Shown piece after piece: positions 37,171-46,382 of a stretch of DNA of 64,000 nt. The notes under the pieces are model-generated. The model saw only the letters and a list, made by a program, of their open reading frames with translations, did no database searches and had not been told where the DNA came from. The position numbers were made by a program, and so were the translations under genes. The stretch's first letter is position 1. Every line of letters begins with the position of its first letter. The stretch comes from WVYX01 sp039592335 (GTDB lineage: Bacteria; Gemmatimonadota; Gemmatimonadetes; Gemmatimonadales; GWC2-71-9), in the NCBI GenBank assembly GCA_039592335.1, contig JBDHBX010000001.1, positions 186,001 through 250,000 on the forward strand, given 5' to 3'.

Positions 37171-39006
37171 TTACATCCCCATCTTCCCGGTGAGGATCCC
37201 CTCGCGGAGCGAGACCGCCCGTGCCGGGGCGTCCGGCACTTCGCGGATCTCGAAGTTGATGTCCTGCACGAAACGCAGCTTGGAGTCGATCGTGACCGTC
37301 TCGGACCCGCGCCGCACGATGATCCGATAGGGCATCCCGACCGACTCACCCCGATACCGTGCGCGGAATTCCGCCCCGAAATCGTCACTCTGTACGACGT
37401 CGACCTCTCCGACCTGGAGGAGGTAGTCACCGGCCTGCACGCCGGCGGCCTCGGCTGCCCCGCCTTGGGTGAGCCGCTGCACGTAGATTCCCGCGCTGTC
37501 CTGGCCGGTGAACACCCCGATCAGCGGGCGCGGGACGGTGTCGACAGTCACCTCGAGCCCGATCAGCGGCAGCAGCTCGTCCCAGGGATACGGCTCGCGC
37601 CCGTCGATGTAGCGCCGGTAGACGTCGTCGAGCGCCCGCCCGCCCGCCGCCCGGCGCACCGCCTGCCACCACTGCTCCTCGGTGAAGCCCCTGCCGGCCT
37701 TGTAGGTGCTCACGTACAGGTCGCGCATCACGTCGTCAAGCGAGGCGCGGTTGTCGCTGGCATCGCGGATCAGGATGTCCAGCATGAGTCCGGCCAGCGA
37801 GCCCTTGTCGTAGTAGACGCGCCCCGTACCATCCACCGGGGCGATCCACGTGGAGAGCGACGCGTCCTTGAGGGCCACCGGAGGCGTGCTCGCGACGTTC
37901 CCGATCTTGTTGCCGGTAGCCTGGTAGAAACCACTGGCCGGGATGACCCCGCCACGCACCAGCGCCAGGTCGGCATAGTAGTCGGTGACGCCCTCGCTCA
38001 CCCACAGCAGCGTCGTCGGCTGCGCCCGTCCGTAGTCGTACGGCACCATCTCGGCGGGCCGGAGCCGCTTCACGTTCCAGGCGTGGACGGTCTCGTGGGC
38101 CCACACCTCGGTGAGAAACGGCAGGCCGACCGCCTGCGTGAAGTAGATCCCGAGATGGGAGTTGCGGTGCTCCAGGGCTGAGGCACCGGGGTAAGCATCG
38201 TCGAACAGCATCAGCGTGGTGTAGGTGTTGAACGGCGTCTCGCCGAAGGCGGCGTCCATGTGGGGCATCATGAGCCGAATCTGCCGCCACAGGGTCTCAC
38301 GGGACTCGCCCACATAGACCCCCTCCGGATACGTGGCCATGCGATGCCACACCCCGTCGATCTGCAGGCTGTCCAGATCCAGACGCCCCACGAACGTCGG
38401 CATGTCCACGACCTCGTGGTAGTCCGCCGCCGTGTAGCGACCCGGAGCGCCGGCTGAGGTGAACCCGGTCACGATCTGCCAGTCCGGCTCGGTGTGAATC
38501 GCCACCTCCGAGGTGAACGCGAGACTCCGCCCTTCAGGGTACAGGAACAGGTTCGTGCCGTTGAAGTACGCGAAGTCCTCGAAGGCGCCCGCCATGCCAA
38601 CGTCGAGCGTGTCGGACCGGTAGTCGAAGCTCACGGTCACGGTCTGCCCCCCGGTGGGGACCACCCGCCAGGTGTCGAAGTCCACCTTGTCCCAGCGTAG
38701 CGCAGTCTCGCCGGCGCGCGCCGAGAACCCCGTGACGTAGCGCGCGAAGTTGTCCAGCCCGTACGAGCCCGGCGTCCACGCCGGCAGCGACAGCACGACC
38801 GGGTCGGACCCGCTCGTACGGAAGGTCATGCTGGAGCGGATGCGGCTGCGCGCACCCAGCTCGGCGTTGATGGTGACGTCGTAGCGCACGTCGCTGATCG
38901 GGGCCGAGCGCACACTGGAGTACGCGGACTGGGCCGCGAGGCCCGGCGGGGCAAACGCCGTCAGCGCCAGCAGCGCCCCGGCGGTGCGGAACTGTCTCGT
39001 GATCAT
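37171..39006 (-). CDS. M61-family metallopeptidase with PDZ domain
   Basis: A 611-residue exported peptidase of the glycyl-aminopeptidase family. The signal peptide ends near residue 25 (GLAAQ). An N-terminal beta-rich domain (about 35-215) is followed by the catalytic domain with HETVH (H304, E305, H308) and the third zinc ligand probably in SEGVTDYYA. A PDZ domain occupies about residues 500-590 (GVQAGDYLLQVGEVDV). The start at 39006 has a GAGGT site; the longer upstream frame is not coding. It acts in the periplasm, probably on peptides, as S46 and M20 enzymes nearby may also do. Confidence 0.93.
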   Translation of the reverse strand: MITRQFRTAGALLALTAFAPPGLAAQSAYSSVRSAPISDVRYDVTINAELGARSRIRSSMTFRTSGSDPVVLSLPAWTPGSYGLDNFARYVTGFSARAGETALRWDKVDFDTWRVVPTGGQTVTVSFDYRSDTLDVGMAGAFEDFAYFNGTNLFLYPEGRSLAFTSEVAIHTEPDWQIVTGFTSAGAPGRYTAADYHEVVDMPTFVGRLDLDSLQIDGVWHRMATYPEGVYVGESRETLWRQIRLMMPHMDAAFGETPFNTYTTLMLFDDAYPGASALEHRNSHLGIYFTQAVGLPFLTEVWAHETVHAWNVKRLRPAEMVPYDYGRAQPTTLLWVSEGVTDYYADLALVRGGVIPASGFYQATGNKIGNVASTPPVALKDASLSTWIAPVDGTGRVYYDKGSLAGLMLDILIRDASDNRASLDDVMRDLYVSTYKAGRGFTEEQWWQAVRRAAGGRALDDVYRRYIDGREPYPWDELLPLIGLEVTVDTVPRPLIGVFTGQDSAGIYVQRLTQGGAAEAAGVQAGDYLLQVGEVDVVQSDDFGAEFRARYRGESVGMPYRIIVRRGSETVTIDSKLRFVQDINFEIREVPDAPARAVSLREGILTGKMGM

Positions 39007-39196
39007 GGTGGACCTCGGAGTGGTGGTTCCCTCGGCGTCTACGAGAAAGGAGAGATGCCCGGTTTCATGCGTGGAGGCCGCCAGCGCGGTGACCGGCCCG
39101 GCGGGCTTCCCTCTCTTAATGACACGCAAGGAGGCCCAGGCGTTGCGGAGCGCTACGGGACGGTCTTGGCCTGAGTTTCCAACGTGGAACGTTGCC

Positions 39197-40090
39197 CTAC
39201 AGCAGCACCGCCAGCGCCAGGGACGCCGCGAGAAACACGTTCGTGGCCAGGTTCCACCCCACGTTGGCACCCAACGCCGGGATGGGCACCGGGCTTCCAG
39301 GAACGGCGAAGGCCCAGCGCAGCGGCTCCTTCAGAAGGGCCGAGGGCAGTACCGCCGCCAGGGAGTACTCGGGCAGGACGCCCACGACCACGCCCGCAAC
39401 GATCGCCGTCGGCGTGAGCAGCGCTGCCGCCGCATAGGTGTAGGCGGCGCCACGCCGGCCCAACATGAGCACCAGGTTGCGCCGCCCCCCCGCGCGGTCG
39501 GCCTCTTCGTCGGGAAATTCGTTGAGCAGGAGCAGGTTGAACGTCATCAGCGTGGCCGGGACGGCAGCCGCCAGCGCGGCGGGGCCCAGCGCACCGTCCT
39601 GCACCAGCGCCGTCCCGATCACCGGGAGGCCGCCCAATCCCAGTCCCGCCGCTATCTCTCCCACCCCGATGCGTGCCAGGACACCGCTGTAGGCCAGCAC
39701 GCACACGGCGCCCACCACCATAACAGGCAGGAGCACCATGCCGACCTGGGTCAGCAACCAGACCCCGACGGCGAGCCCCACGGCAGCAGCAGTCAGCCCG
39801 AACAGCAGCGTGGCCCTCGACGAGATGGCGCCCGCCGGGAGCGTCCCGCTCCCTCCCGAGAACGGCGTGCGCTGCGTGCGGAGGTCGATGCCGCTGCGCA
39901 TGTCGCTCCACTCGTTGAGCACGTTCACGGCCACGTGCAGCGCCACCAATCCGACGAGTGCCACCACGGTGCGCGGCCAGCTGAAGTGTCCGTTGTACGC
40001 CGCGGCGGCCGCGCCCGACGCCACCAGCGTGACGGGCAACAGGAGGAAGGGCACGCGGGCCACGCCCGCGAATGCGCTGAGCTTCGGCAT
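39197..40090 (-). CDS. UbiA-family prenyltransferase (MenA-like)
   Basis: A 297-residue integral membrane enzyme with about eight helices. The first aspartate motif is NEWSDMRSGID (Asn59, Asp63, Asp69) and the second is in NEFPDEEADRAGGRRN. This pattern is closest to MenA, which prenylates 1,4-dihydroxy-2-naphthoate in menaquinone synthesis, but no other men genes are adjacent, so a different UbiA substrate is possible. It is divergent from the AI-2E-family gene. Confidence 0.82.
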   Translation of the reverse strand: MPKLSAFAGVARVPFLLLPVTLVASGAAAAAYNGHFSWPRTVVALVGLVALHVAVNVLNEWSDMRSGIDLRTQRTPFSGGSGTLPAGAISSRATLLFGLTAAAVGLAVGVWLLTQVGMVLLPVMVVGAVCVLAYSGVLARIGVGEIAAGLGLGGLPVIGTALVQDGALGPAALAAAVPATLMTFNLLLLNEFPDEEADRAGGRRNLVLMLGRRGAAYTYAAAALLTPTAIVAGVVVGVLPEYSLAAVLPSALLKEPLRWAFAVPGSPVPIPALGANVGWNLATNVFLAASLALAVLL

Positions 40091-40168
40091 GGGCCCAATC
40101 TGTCAGGAAGGTCACCGCAACGCGAACCGCGAACCGCAGGCTTCCCGCACACCGCCATCCGGTGCAAC

Positions 40169-40183
40169 GTTGGTGCACCCAAC
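40169..40183. promoter_or_regulatory. Inverted repeat in a divergent intergenic region
   Basis: GTTGG-N5-CCAAC lies in the 124-bp gap between the UbiA-like gene and the AI-2E-family gene, 32 bp before the latter's start. It could be an operator. Short GC-rich inverted repeats also occur by chance. Confidence 0.25.
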
Positions 40184-40214
40184 ACCGAAACCACGATCTC
40201 TCCCGGAGCACACC

Positions 40215-41321
40215 ATGGACAAGCCCACCGTCCAGGAGCGGTTCGGCAGGACCTTCCTGCTGCTGCTCGTCGTCGCCATCAGCCTCTTGTTCTACATGAT
40301 GATTCGCCGCTTTGCGATGGACCTGCTGCTCGCGGCGATCTTCGCAGGACTGTCACATCCGCTCTACAGGCGGCTGGTGACCCTTTTCAGGGGGCGGGAG
40401 GCCGCCGCTTCCGTGGCCACCATCGCGATCGTGCTGCTGGTGGTCATCGTGCCTCTCAGCGGGTTTCTGGGCATCGTGGCCGCGCAGGCGCTGCAGGTGA
40501 GCCAGTCGGTGGCCCCCTGGGTGGAGCGCCAGCTCCAGCAACCCGACGAGCTGGACCGGCTGCTGACCGGGCTCCCGTTCTGGGACACGATCCAGCCGTA
40601 CCAGGACCAGATCATCGCCAAGGTCGGCCAGTTCGCCGGCAACGTGGGCACATTCCTGCTGAACAGCGTCGCGGCGGCGACGCGGGGGACGGCTGCGTTC
40701 TTCCTCGACCTGTTCATCATCCTCTACGCCATGTTCTTCTTCCTGAAGGACGGCAGGCTGCTGCTCAAGAAGATCCTGTACTACATGCCGCTGGGTCCCA
40801 CGGAGGAGAACCGCATGGTGGCGCGGTTCACTTCGGTGGCGCGGGCCACCATCAAGGGCACGTTCGTGATCGCCATCGTGCAGGGCACGCTGGGAGGCCT
40901 GGCATTCTGGGTGGCCGGCATCCCCGGCTGGGCATTCTGGGGCACGATCATGGCGGTGCTGTCGATCATCCCGGGAGTGGGCACCGCCCTGGTGTGGATT
41001 CCGGGTTGCATCTACCTGGCCGCCACCGGCCATCTGATTGCGGCGATCGTGCTCGCCGCCTGGTGCATCGCCGTGGTGGGTACAGTCGACAACGTGCTCC
41101 GCCCCATCCTCGTGGGGCGAGACACCCAGATGCCGGACCTATTGGTCCTGGTGAGCACGCTCGGGGGCCTGATCCTGTTCGGCGCGGTCGGCATCGTGAT
41201 CGGCCCCATCGTGGCGGCCTTGTTCGTGACCGTGTGGGACATCTACGGTGAGGCATTCAGCGACTTCCTGCCGGCAGTGCCGGACACCGGGATGCACAAG
41301 GCGCCGGCCGCCAAGGGATAG
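40215..41321 (+). CDS. AI-2E family transporter (PerM/UPF0118)
   Basis: A 368-residue membrane protein with the family pattern: two N-terminal helices, a helix pair at about 70-100, a soluble amphipathic stretch (about 105-145), then four or five C-terminal helices with the conserved IPGVGTALVWIPGCIYL and DNVLRPILVG blocks. Members are proposed exporters of AI-2 or act as cation antiporters; the substrate here is unknown. The ATG at 40215 has GGAG 8 nt upstream. The next gene follows after 8 bp, so the two may be co-transcribed. Confidence 0.88.
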   Translation: MDKPTVQERFGRTFLLLLVVAISLLFYMMIRRFAMDLLLAAIFAGLSHPLYRRLVTLFRGREAAASVATIAIVLLVVIVPLSGFLGIVAAQALQVSQSVAPWVERQLQQPDELDRLLTGLPFWDTIQPYQDQIIAKVGQFAGNVGTFLLNSVAAATRGTAAFFLDLFIILYAMFFFLKDGRLLLKKILYYMPLGPTEENRMVARFTSVARATIKGTFVIAIVQGTLGGLAFWVAGIPGWAFWGTIMAVLSIIPGVGTALVWIPGCIYLAATGHLIAAIVLAAWCIAVVGTVDNVLRPILVGRDTQMPDLLVLVSTLGGLILFGAVGIVIGPIVAALFVTVWDIYGEAFSDFLPAVPDTGMHKAPAAKG

Positions 41322-41329
41322 GGGGATCC

Positions 41330-42658
41330 ATGCGCACCATGAATCGCCGCGACTTCGTCCATACGACCGCAATGGGAGCGTTGGCCATGACACCGCTGCA
41401 CGCCCTGGCCTCCCGGCGGCAGGATGACTGGCGAGCGCTGCGCGTGAACGGGGCGCGCGTGAACCAGCATCTGGCGGACCTGTCCCAATACGGGCGCAAC
41501 CCCGAAGGCGGCGTGAGCCGCGTGGCCTACGGCGACGCCGACATCGCGGGTCGCGAGTTCGCCGCGCGGCTCATGCGCGAAGCCGACCTGGAGGTCCACA
41601 TCGACCCGGTGGGCAACATCATCGGGACGCGCGCGGGGACCGTGCCGGACGCCAAGCCGATCCTGTTCGGCTCCCACATCGACTCGGTGCCGAACGGCGG
41701 GAATTACGACGGCGACCTGGGCTCCATGTCGGCCATCGAGGCAGCGCATACCCTGGCCGAGGCTGGTTACCGCAACCGGCACCTGCTGGAGGTGGTGATC
41801 TGGTGCGACGAGGAAAGCGGCCTCACCGGCAGCCGCGGATACGTGGGCCTGATCTCCGAGGAGGAGCTCCGCGGCCCGGGGCGTGACGGTGTGCCCCTGG
41901 CCGAGAAGATCGCGCGCATCGGAGGAGAACCGGACCGCCTCGCCGCGGCGCGGCACGCACCGGGCAGCGTGGCCGCCTACCTCGAGCTGCACGTCGAGCA
42001 AGGGAACATCCTCAACGAGGAGGGAGTGCAGATCGGCGTGGTCGAGGGCATCGTCGGCATCCACCACTACGACGTCACCATCGAGGGCTTCGCCAACCAC
42101 GCGGGCACCACGCCGATGAACCGGCGCCGCAACGCCATGCTCACGGCGTCAGAGCTGGTGCTCGCCGTGGACCGGATCGTGAAGGCGAGGCCGGGCGCCC
42201 AGGTAGGCACGGTCGGCCGCCTCCTGGTGGAGCCGGGCGCGCCCAACGTGGTGCCGGGGCGGGTGCGGCTCACCGTAGAGCTGCGCGACCTCCAAACGGC
42301 GACCATCGAGAAGCTGTGGCAGCAGATCGGCGCCGAGCTCGATGAGCTGGCGCGCAAGCACGACACGCCCGCGACCTGGGTGCGAGAACACGCCAACGTC
42401 GACCCTGCACTGTCGGACCCCCGCGTACGGGAGCTGATCACGGAGGCGGCGGGGGCGCTGGAGCTGTCCTACAAGCACATGCCCAGCGGCGCCGGCCACG
42501 ACGCGCAGAGTCTGGCCAGGATCTGCCCGATCGGGATGATCTTCGTGCCCTCGGTGGACGGCATCAGCCACTCGCCCAAGGAGTTCACGCCGCCGGAGGA
42601 CGTGCAGAACGGGGCCGACGTGCTGTTACAGTCAGTGCTGCGGCTGGATCAGGCCTAG
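41330..42658 (+). CDS. Tat-exported M20-type amidohydrolase (hydantoinase/carbamoylase family)
   Basis: A 442-residue zinc hydrolase of the N-carbamoyl-amino-acid amidase/ureidoglycolate hydrolase group. A twin-arginine signal is visible (NRRDFVHTTAMGALAM), so the folded enzyme is probably exported. Metal ligands lie in GSHIDSVPNGGNYDGDLG, CDEESG, HVEQG and the C-terminal SHSPKE; the dimerisation domain has HAGTTPMNRRRNA. It cleaves a C-N bond in an N-carbamoyl or related substrate. It follows the AI-2E-type permease with a GGGGGA site. Confidence 0.9.
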   Translation: MRTMNRRDFVHTTAMGALAMTPLHALASRRQDDWRALRVNGARVNQHLADLSQYGRNPEGGVSRVAYGDADIAGREFAARLMREADLEVHIDPVGNIIGTRAGTVPDAKPILFGSHIDSVPNGGNYDGDLGSMSAIEAAHTLAEAGYRNRHLLEVVIWCDEESGLTGSRGYVGLISEEELRGPGRDGVPLAEKIARIGGEPDRLAAARHAPGSVAAYLELHVEQGNILNEEGVQIGVVEGIVGIHHYDVTIEGFANHAGTTPMNRRRNAMLTASELVLAVDRIVKARPGAQVGTVGRLLVEPGAPNVVPGRVRLTVELRDLQTATIEKLWQQIGAELDELARKHDTPATWVREHANVDPALSDPRVRELITEAAGALELSYKHMPSGAGHDAQSLARICPIGMIFVPSVDGISHSPKEFTPPEDVQNGADVLLQSVLRLDQA

Positions 42659-42703
42659 CGGCTGCGGCGCGAGGAGGACAGTCGGGGCCGTTCACATCCG
42701 CCC

Positions 42704-42732
42704 TTGACACAACCCGACCACACGTTCAAAAT
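42704..42732 (+). promoter_or_regulatory. Sigma-70-like promoter of the benzoyl-CoA reductase operon
   Basis: A perfect -35 hexamer TTGACA (42704-42709) is separated by 17 bp from CAAAAT (42727-42732, four of six matches to TATAAT). It stands 32 bp before the TetR start, in the only clearly AT-rich patch of the region. Confidence 0.6.
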
Positions 42733-42755
42733 TTGAATAGACGTTCAAATTTGGA
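42725..42755. promoter_or_regulatory. Tandem palindromic operators overlapping the -10 element
   Basis: Site 1 is TTCAAA-A-TTTGAA (42725-42737), a perfect palindrome covering the -10 hexamer. Site 2, TTCAAATTTGGA (42744-42755), repeats the core about 18-19 bp downstream, and both are preceded by ACG. This is a typical arrangement for autorepression by the adjacent TetR protein. Confidence 0.65.
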
Positions 42756-42763
42756 CGGCAGCC

Positions 42764-43378
42764 TTGGCCAACGGCCCAGAATCTACCGCGCTCTCCCCCC
42801 ACATCCGCCGCAAGCGGCAGCGGCGCCGTGCCGAGATCCTCCACGCGGCGCTGCGGGCATTCCGCGAGAACGGCTACCACGCCACCACGCTCGAAGCCAT
42901 CGCCGAGCACCTCGGCGTCCGCAAGACGGCCCTGTACCACTACTTCCCCGACAAGGAGGCGATCCTCTACGAGTGTCACCGCGAGTCACTGGGCGAGATC
43001 GATCGCATGATGAAGGCGGCGCGCAAGCTGGACACGGCGAGCGAGCGGCTGGCCTACGTCATCCGCGAGCACGTCCGGATCATGACCGAGACGCTCGAAG
43101 GCTCGCCCCTGGCGTTCGAGGTGACGGCCTTCTCCCCCGAGCGCGCGGGCGAGATCATCGCCGCCCGGGACCGGTACGAGCGGTGGCTGCGCAGGATCAT
43201 CGATCAGGGGATCAAGGACGGCGAGTTCCGCGAGGTGGACTCCAAGATCGCCGTGTTCGCCGTCCTCGGCGCGATCAATTGGATCGCGCGCTGGTACCGA
43301 CCGGAAGGGACGATCCACGCCCCGGAGCTGGGGCGCGAGTTCGCCGAGCACCTGGTGGGCGGTCTCACGTGCGGGTAG
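42764..43378 (+). CDS. TetR/AcrR-family transcriptional regulator
   Basis: A 204-residue regulator. The N-terminal DNA-binding domain (about residues 20-68) has the standard pattern AEILHAALRAFRENGYHATTLEAIAEHLGVRKTALYHYFPDKEAIL; the ligand domain is alpha-helical. The start appears to be TTG at 42764, because no in-frame ATG gives a complete HTH. Tandem palindromes just upstream suggest autoregulation, and it is 40 bp from had on the same strand, so it probably controls the whole aromatic operon in response to an aromatic or ring-cleavage acyl-CoA (inference). Confidence 0.88.
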   Translation: MANGPESTALSPHIRRKRQRRRAEILHAALRAFRENGYHATTLEAIAEHLGVRKTALYHYFPDKEAILYECHRESLGEIDRMMKAARKLDTASERLAYVIREHVRIMTETLEGSPLAFEVTAFSPERAGEIIAARDRYERWLRRIIDQGIKDGEFREVDSKIAVFAVLGAINWIARWYRPEGTIHAPELGREFAEHLVGGLTCG

Positions 43379-43418
43379 GGGGCGGCTGGCCCATCACCTC
43401 CAACGACGGTGAGGCATC

Positions 43419-44474
43419 ATGAAGGCGATACAGCTGACGGCGGTCGGGGAGCCCCTGGAGGTGCGGGACGTCTCCCGACCCGAGCCGGCGGACGATGAGG
43501 TGCTCGTCCGGGTCGCCGGCTGCGGGGTGTGCCACACGGACATCGGCTTCTGGAAGGACGGTGTGCCCACGAAACAGCCGTTGCCGCTCACCCTGGGACA
43601 CGAGGTGAGCGGTACGGTGGTCGCGGCGGGCACAGGATACCGGAGCCTCCTCGAGCGCGAGGTCATCGTCCCGGCGGTGATTCCCTGCGGGGCGTGCGAT
43701 CTCTGCGCGCAGGGGCGCGGCAATGCGTGCCGCGCCCAGGTGATGCCAGGGAACGACGTCGACGGGGGGTTCGCGGAGTACATCGCCGTACCCGGCCGCG
43801 GCATCTGCGAGGTCGAGCAGCGGGGAGGGTACGACCTGCCGGAGCTGTCCGTGATCGCCGACGCCGTCACCACGCCCTACCAGGCGATCGTACGGAGCTG
43901 TCTCAAGGCCGGCGACGTGGCGGTCGTGGTGGGCGTGGGCGGCGTGGGCACCTACTGCGTCCAGATCGCCGCCGCGCTGGGCGCGCACGTGGTGGCCATC
44001 GACGTCGACCAGGCCAAGCTGGACGCGGTGGCGCAGCACGGCGCCGGGCTCACCGTTAATCCCGGGGAGACCGACTTCAAGAGCCTCAAAAAGCAACTCA
44101 AGAGCCAGGCCAAGGAGTGGGGCGCTCCCTCACACGGCTGGAAGATCTACGAGTGCTCGGGGCACCCCGGCGGGCAGGAGACCGCGTACGGCCTGCTCAA
44201 CCACGCTGCCACCCTGATGGTCGTGGGCTTTACGCTCGCCAAGACCGAGCTGCGCCTCAGCAACCTGATGGCGTTTGACGCCACCGCCCAGGGCACGTGG
44301 GGGTGCAAGCCCGAGCTCTATCCGGAGGCCCTCGCACTGGTCACCAATGAAGAGATCACCCTGAAGCCATTCATCCAAACGTTCCCGATGAGCCAGGCGC
44401 CCGACGTGGTGCAGCAGGTTGCCGATCATCGGATCGACAAGCGAGCCATTCTGGTTCCGGACTGGGCGGGCTAG
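43419..44474 (+). CDS. had: 6-hydroxycyclohex-1-ene-1-carbonyl-CoA dehydrogenase
   Basis: A 351-residue zinc-type medium-chain dehydrogenase. Catalytic zinc ligands are in CGVCHTD and GHEVSG; the structural-zinc cysteines are in CGACDLCAQGRGNAC; the NAD-binding motif is GVGGVGTY. The HGWKIYECSGHPGGQETAYGLL region and the AQGTWGCKPELYPEALALV block resemble Had of Thauera. It oxidises the 6-hydroxy intermediate of the benzoyl-CoA pathway to the 6-oxo form, which the next gene hydrolyses. It has a GGTGAGG ribosome-binding site. Confidence 0.88.
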   Translation: MKAIQLTAVGEPLEVRDVSRPEPADDEVLVRVAGCGVCHTDIGFWKDGVPTKQPLPLTLGHEVSGTVVAAGTGYRSLLEREVIVPAVIPCGACDLCAQGRGNACRAQVMPGNDVDGGFAEYIAVPGRGICEVEQRGGYDLPELSVIADAVTTPYQAIVRSCLKAGDVAVVVGVGGVGTYCVQIAAALGAHVVAIDVDQAKLDAVAQHGAGLTVNPGETDFKSLKKQLKSQAKEWGAPSHGWKIYECSGHPGGQETAYGLLNHAATLMVVGFTLAKTELRLSNLMAFDATAQGTWGCKPELYPEALALVTNEEITLKPFIQTFPMSQAPDVVQQVADHRIDKRAILVPDWAG

Positions 44475-44516
44475 GAGTGTTCCGCGCCCGAGCCGACAGG
44501 CGGGGAGGGAGGTACG

Positions 44517-45608
44517 ATGCTGAATAGCCATACACTCGTGGACGGCCACAAGTACGAGCACATCCAGTACGAGCTGCGGCCGGTGAAGGACCCGGCCGGC
44601 AACTCCGTGAATGGCCTGCACAGCGCCTGGATCATCCTCGACAATCCCAAGCAGTTCAACAGCTACACCACCGACGCGGTGAAGGACGTGATCCTCGCCT
44701 TCCGCGAGGCGAGCATGGACCGTAGCGTGGTGGCCGTCGTGTTCACGGCGGTCGGGGACAAGGCGTTCTGCACCGGCGGGAATACCAAGGAGTATGCCGA
44801 GTACTACGCCGGCAACCCGCAGGAGTACAAGCAGTACATGCGCCTGTTCAACGACATGATCGATTCGATCCTGCGGTGCGACAAGCCGGTGATCAACCGG
44901 GTGAACGGCATGCGCATCGCGGGCGGGCAGGAGATCGGGATGGCGTGCGATTTCAGCGTCGCCGCCGACACGGCCCGGTTCGGCCAGGCCGGTCCGAAGC
45001 ACGGCTCCGCACCCGACGGCGGCTCCACCGACTTCCTGCCGCTGTACGTCGGGTTCTCGCGCGCCATGGAGAGTGGCGTCCTGTGCGAGATGTGGAGCGC
45101 GCACAAGGCGCTGTTCATCGGCCTGATCAACCAGATCGTCCCGGTCCTCAAGGTGGACGGCAAGTGGATCCCCAACCCCATGGTGATCACCGACCGGTTC
45201 GTGGACGAGTTCGGCAGGATCGTGTACGGAGACTTCAAGACGGGCGAGGAAAAGAACGCCGCCAAGGAAACCCTCGCCAAGACCGAGACCGATCTTTGCC
45301 TGCTGGACGAGACCGTCGAGACGCTGTGCACCAAGATCCTGATGCTGATGCCGGACTGCGTGTCGAAGACCGTGAACGGCCTGCGCAAGCACAAGCAGTG
45401 GCACTGGGACAACACCAACGTCACCAACCGCGAGTGGCTGGCCCTCAACATGATGACCGAGGCGAAGGCCGGCTTCCGCGCCTTCAACGAGGGGCCCAAG
45501 GGCAAGCGCGAGGTCGACTTCATCAAGCTGCGGCAGATGCTGGCCGAGGGACACCCGTGGGACGACGAGCTCATGCGCGCGATTTCGCCACAGTACCAGG
45601 AGGACTGA
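44517..45608 (+). CDS. oah: 6-oxocyclohex-1-ene-1-carbonyl-CoA hydrolase (BamA/Oah)
   Basis: A 363-residue crotonase-fold ring-opening hydrolase that adds two waters to give 3-hydroxypimeloyl-CoA. The sequence closely follows Thauera Oah and Geobacter BamA as I recall them: AWIILDNPKQFNSYTTD, DKAFCTGGNTKEYAEYYAGNPQEY, CDKPVINRVNGMRIAGGQEIGMACDFS and LALNMMTEAKAGFRAFNEG. BamA-type genes are the accepted marker of anaerobic aromatic degradation. A strong GGGGAGGGAGG site precedes the ATG. It lies between had and the SDR gene. Confidence 0.94.
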   Translation: MLNSHTLVDGHKYEHIQYELRPVKDPAGNSVNGLHSAWIILDNPKQFNSYTTDAVKDVILAFREASMDRSVVAVVFTAVGDKAFCTGGNTKEYAEYYAGNPQEYKQYMRLFNDMIDSILRCDKPVINRVNGMRIAGGQEIGMACDFSVAADTARFGQAGPKHGSAPDGGSTDFLPLYVGFSRAMESGVLCEMWSAHKALFIGLINQIVPVLKVDGKWIPNPMVITDRFVDEFGRIVYGDFKTGEEKNAAKETLAKTETDLCLLDETVETLCTKILMLMPDCVSKTVNGLRKHKQWHWDNTNVTNREWLALNMMTEAKAGFRAFNEGPKGKREVDFIKLRQMLAEGHPWDDELMRAISPQYQED

Positions 45609-45614
45609 GATCCA

Positions 45615-46364
45615 ATGGACCTGAGTTTGGAGGGCAAGAACGCCATCGTGACGGGCGGCAGCATCGGCATCGGTGCGGCGATCGCGCTGGGGCTGGCGCG
45701 GGAGGGCTGCAATGTGGCCATCAACTACCGCCGGCACGACACCGAGGCGAAGGGGCTGGTTCGCCAGATCGAGGCGTTGGGCCGTCGCGGGCTCGCGATC
45801 AAGGCGGATGTCGGCAGCTACGCGGACGCCCAAGACATGGTGCAGACGGTCGTCAAGGAGCTGGGCCGCCTCGACATCATGGTGTGCAACGCCGGAATCA
45901 ACTGGGACGGCGTGATCTGGAAGATGACCGAGGAGCAATGGGACACGGTCATCAACGTCAATCTCAAGGGCTACTTCAACTACAACAAGGCCGCGGCGCT
46001 GGTCTTCAAGGACCAGAAGAGCGGCAAGATCGTGAACATCTCCTCTATCAACGGCATGCGGGGGAAGTTCGCCCAAACGAACTACGCCGCATCCAAGGGC
46101 GGCGAGATCGCCATGAGCAAGTCGCTGGCCCGGGAGCTCGGGAAGTTCAACGTGAACGTCAATGTGGTGGCACCCGGCATGGTCATGACCGAGATGGCCG
46201 AGGGCATTCCGCCGGAGTTCCTCACCAAGGCGATGGACGAGACAGCGTTGGGGCGGTTCGCGACGGCGGAGGAGTGCGCTGACCTGGTCGCCTTCCTGTG
46301 CTCGGATCGGGCGCGACACATAACCGGTGAAGTGATCAAGATCGACGGCGGCCAATACATGTAG
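45615..46364 (+). CDS. Short-chain dehydrogenase/reductase, probable 3-hydroxyacyl-CoA dehydrogenase
   Basis: A 249-residue SDR with the cofactor motif TGGSIGIG (about residues 12-19), NAGIN, catalytic Ser in ISSING and YAASK. The position directly after oah suggests it oxidises 3-hydroxypimeloyl-CoA to 3-oxopimeloyl-CoA; bzdZ in the Azoarcus bzd cluster is also an SDR. An alternative is a BbsC/D-like role, given the BbsA/B-like pair that follows. Six bp separate it from oah. Confidence 0.85.
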   Translation: MDLSLEGKNAIVTGGSIGIGAAIALGLAREGCNVAINYRRHDTEAKGLVRQIEALGRRGLAIKADVGSYADAQDMVQTVVKELGRLDIMVCNAGINWDGVIWKMTEEQWDTVINVNLKGYFNYNKAAALVFKDQKSGKIVNISSINGMRGKFAQTNYAASKGGEIAMSKSLARELGKFNVNVNVVAPGMVMTEMAEGIPPEFLTKAMDETALGRFATAEECADLVAFLCSDRARHITGEVIKIDGGQYM

Positions 46365-46382
46365 ACAGGACGTGAGAACGCA

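Noticed and set aside
38984..41251. 755-codon plus-strand frame overlapping the UbiA-like and AI-2E-family genes
   Set aside because: It runs antisense to the prenyltransferase and out of frame with the AI-2E permease, and shows no domain.
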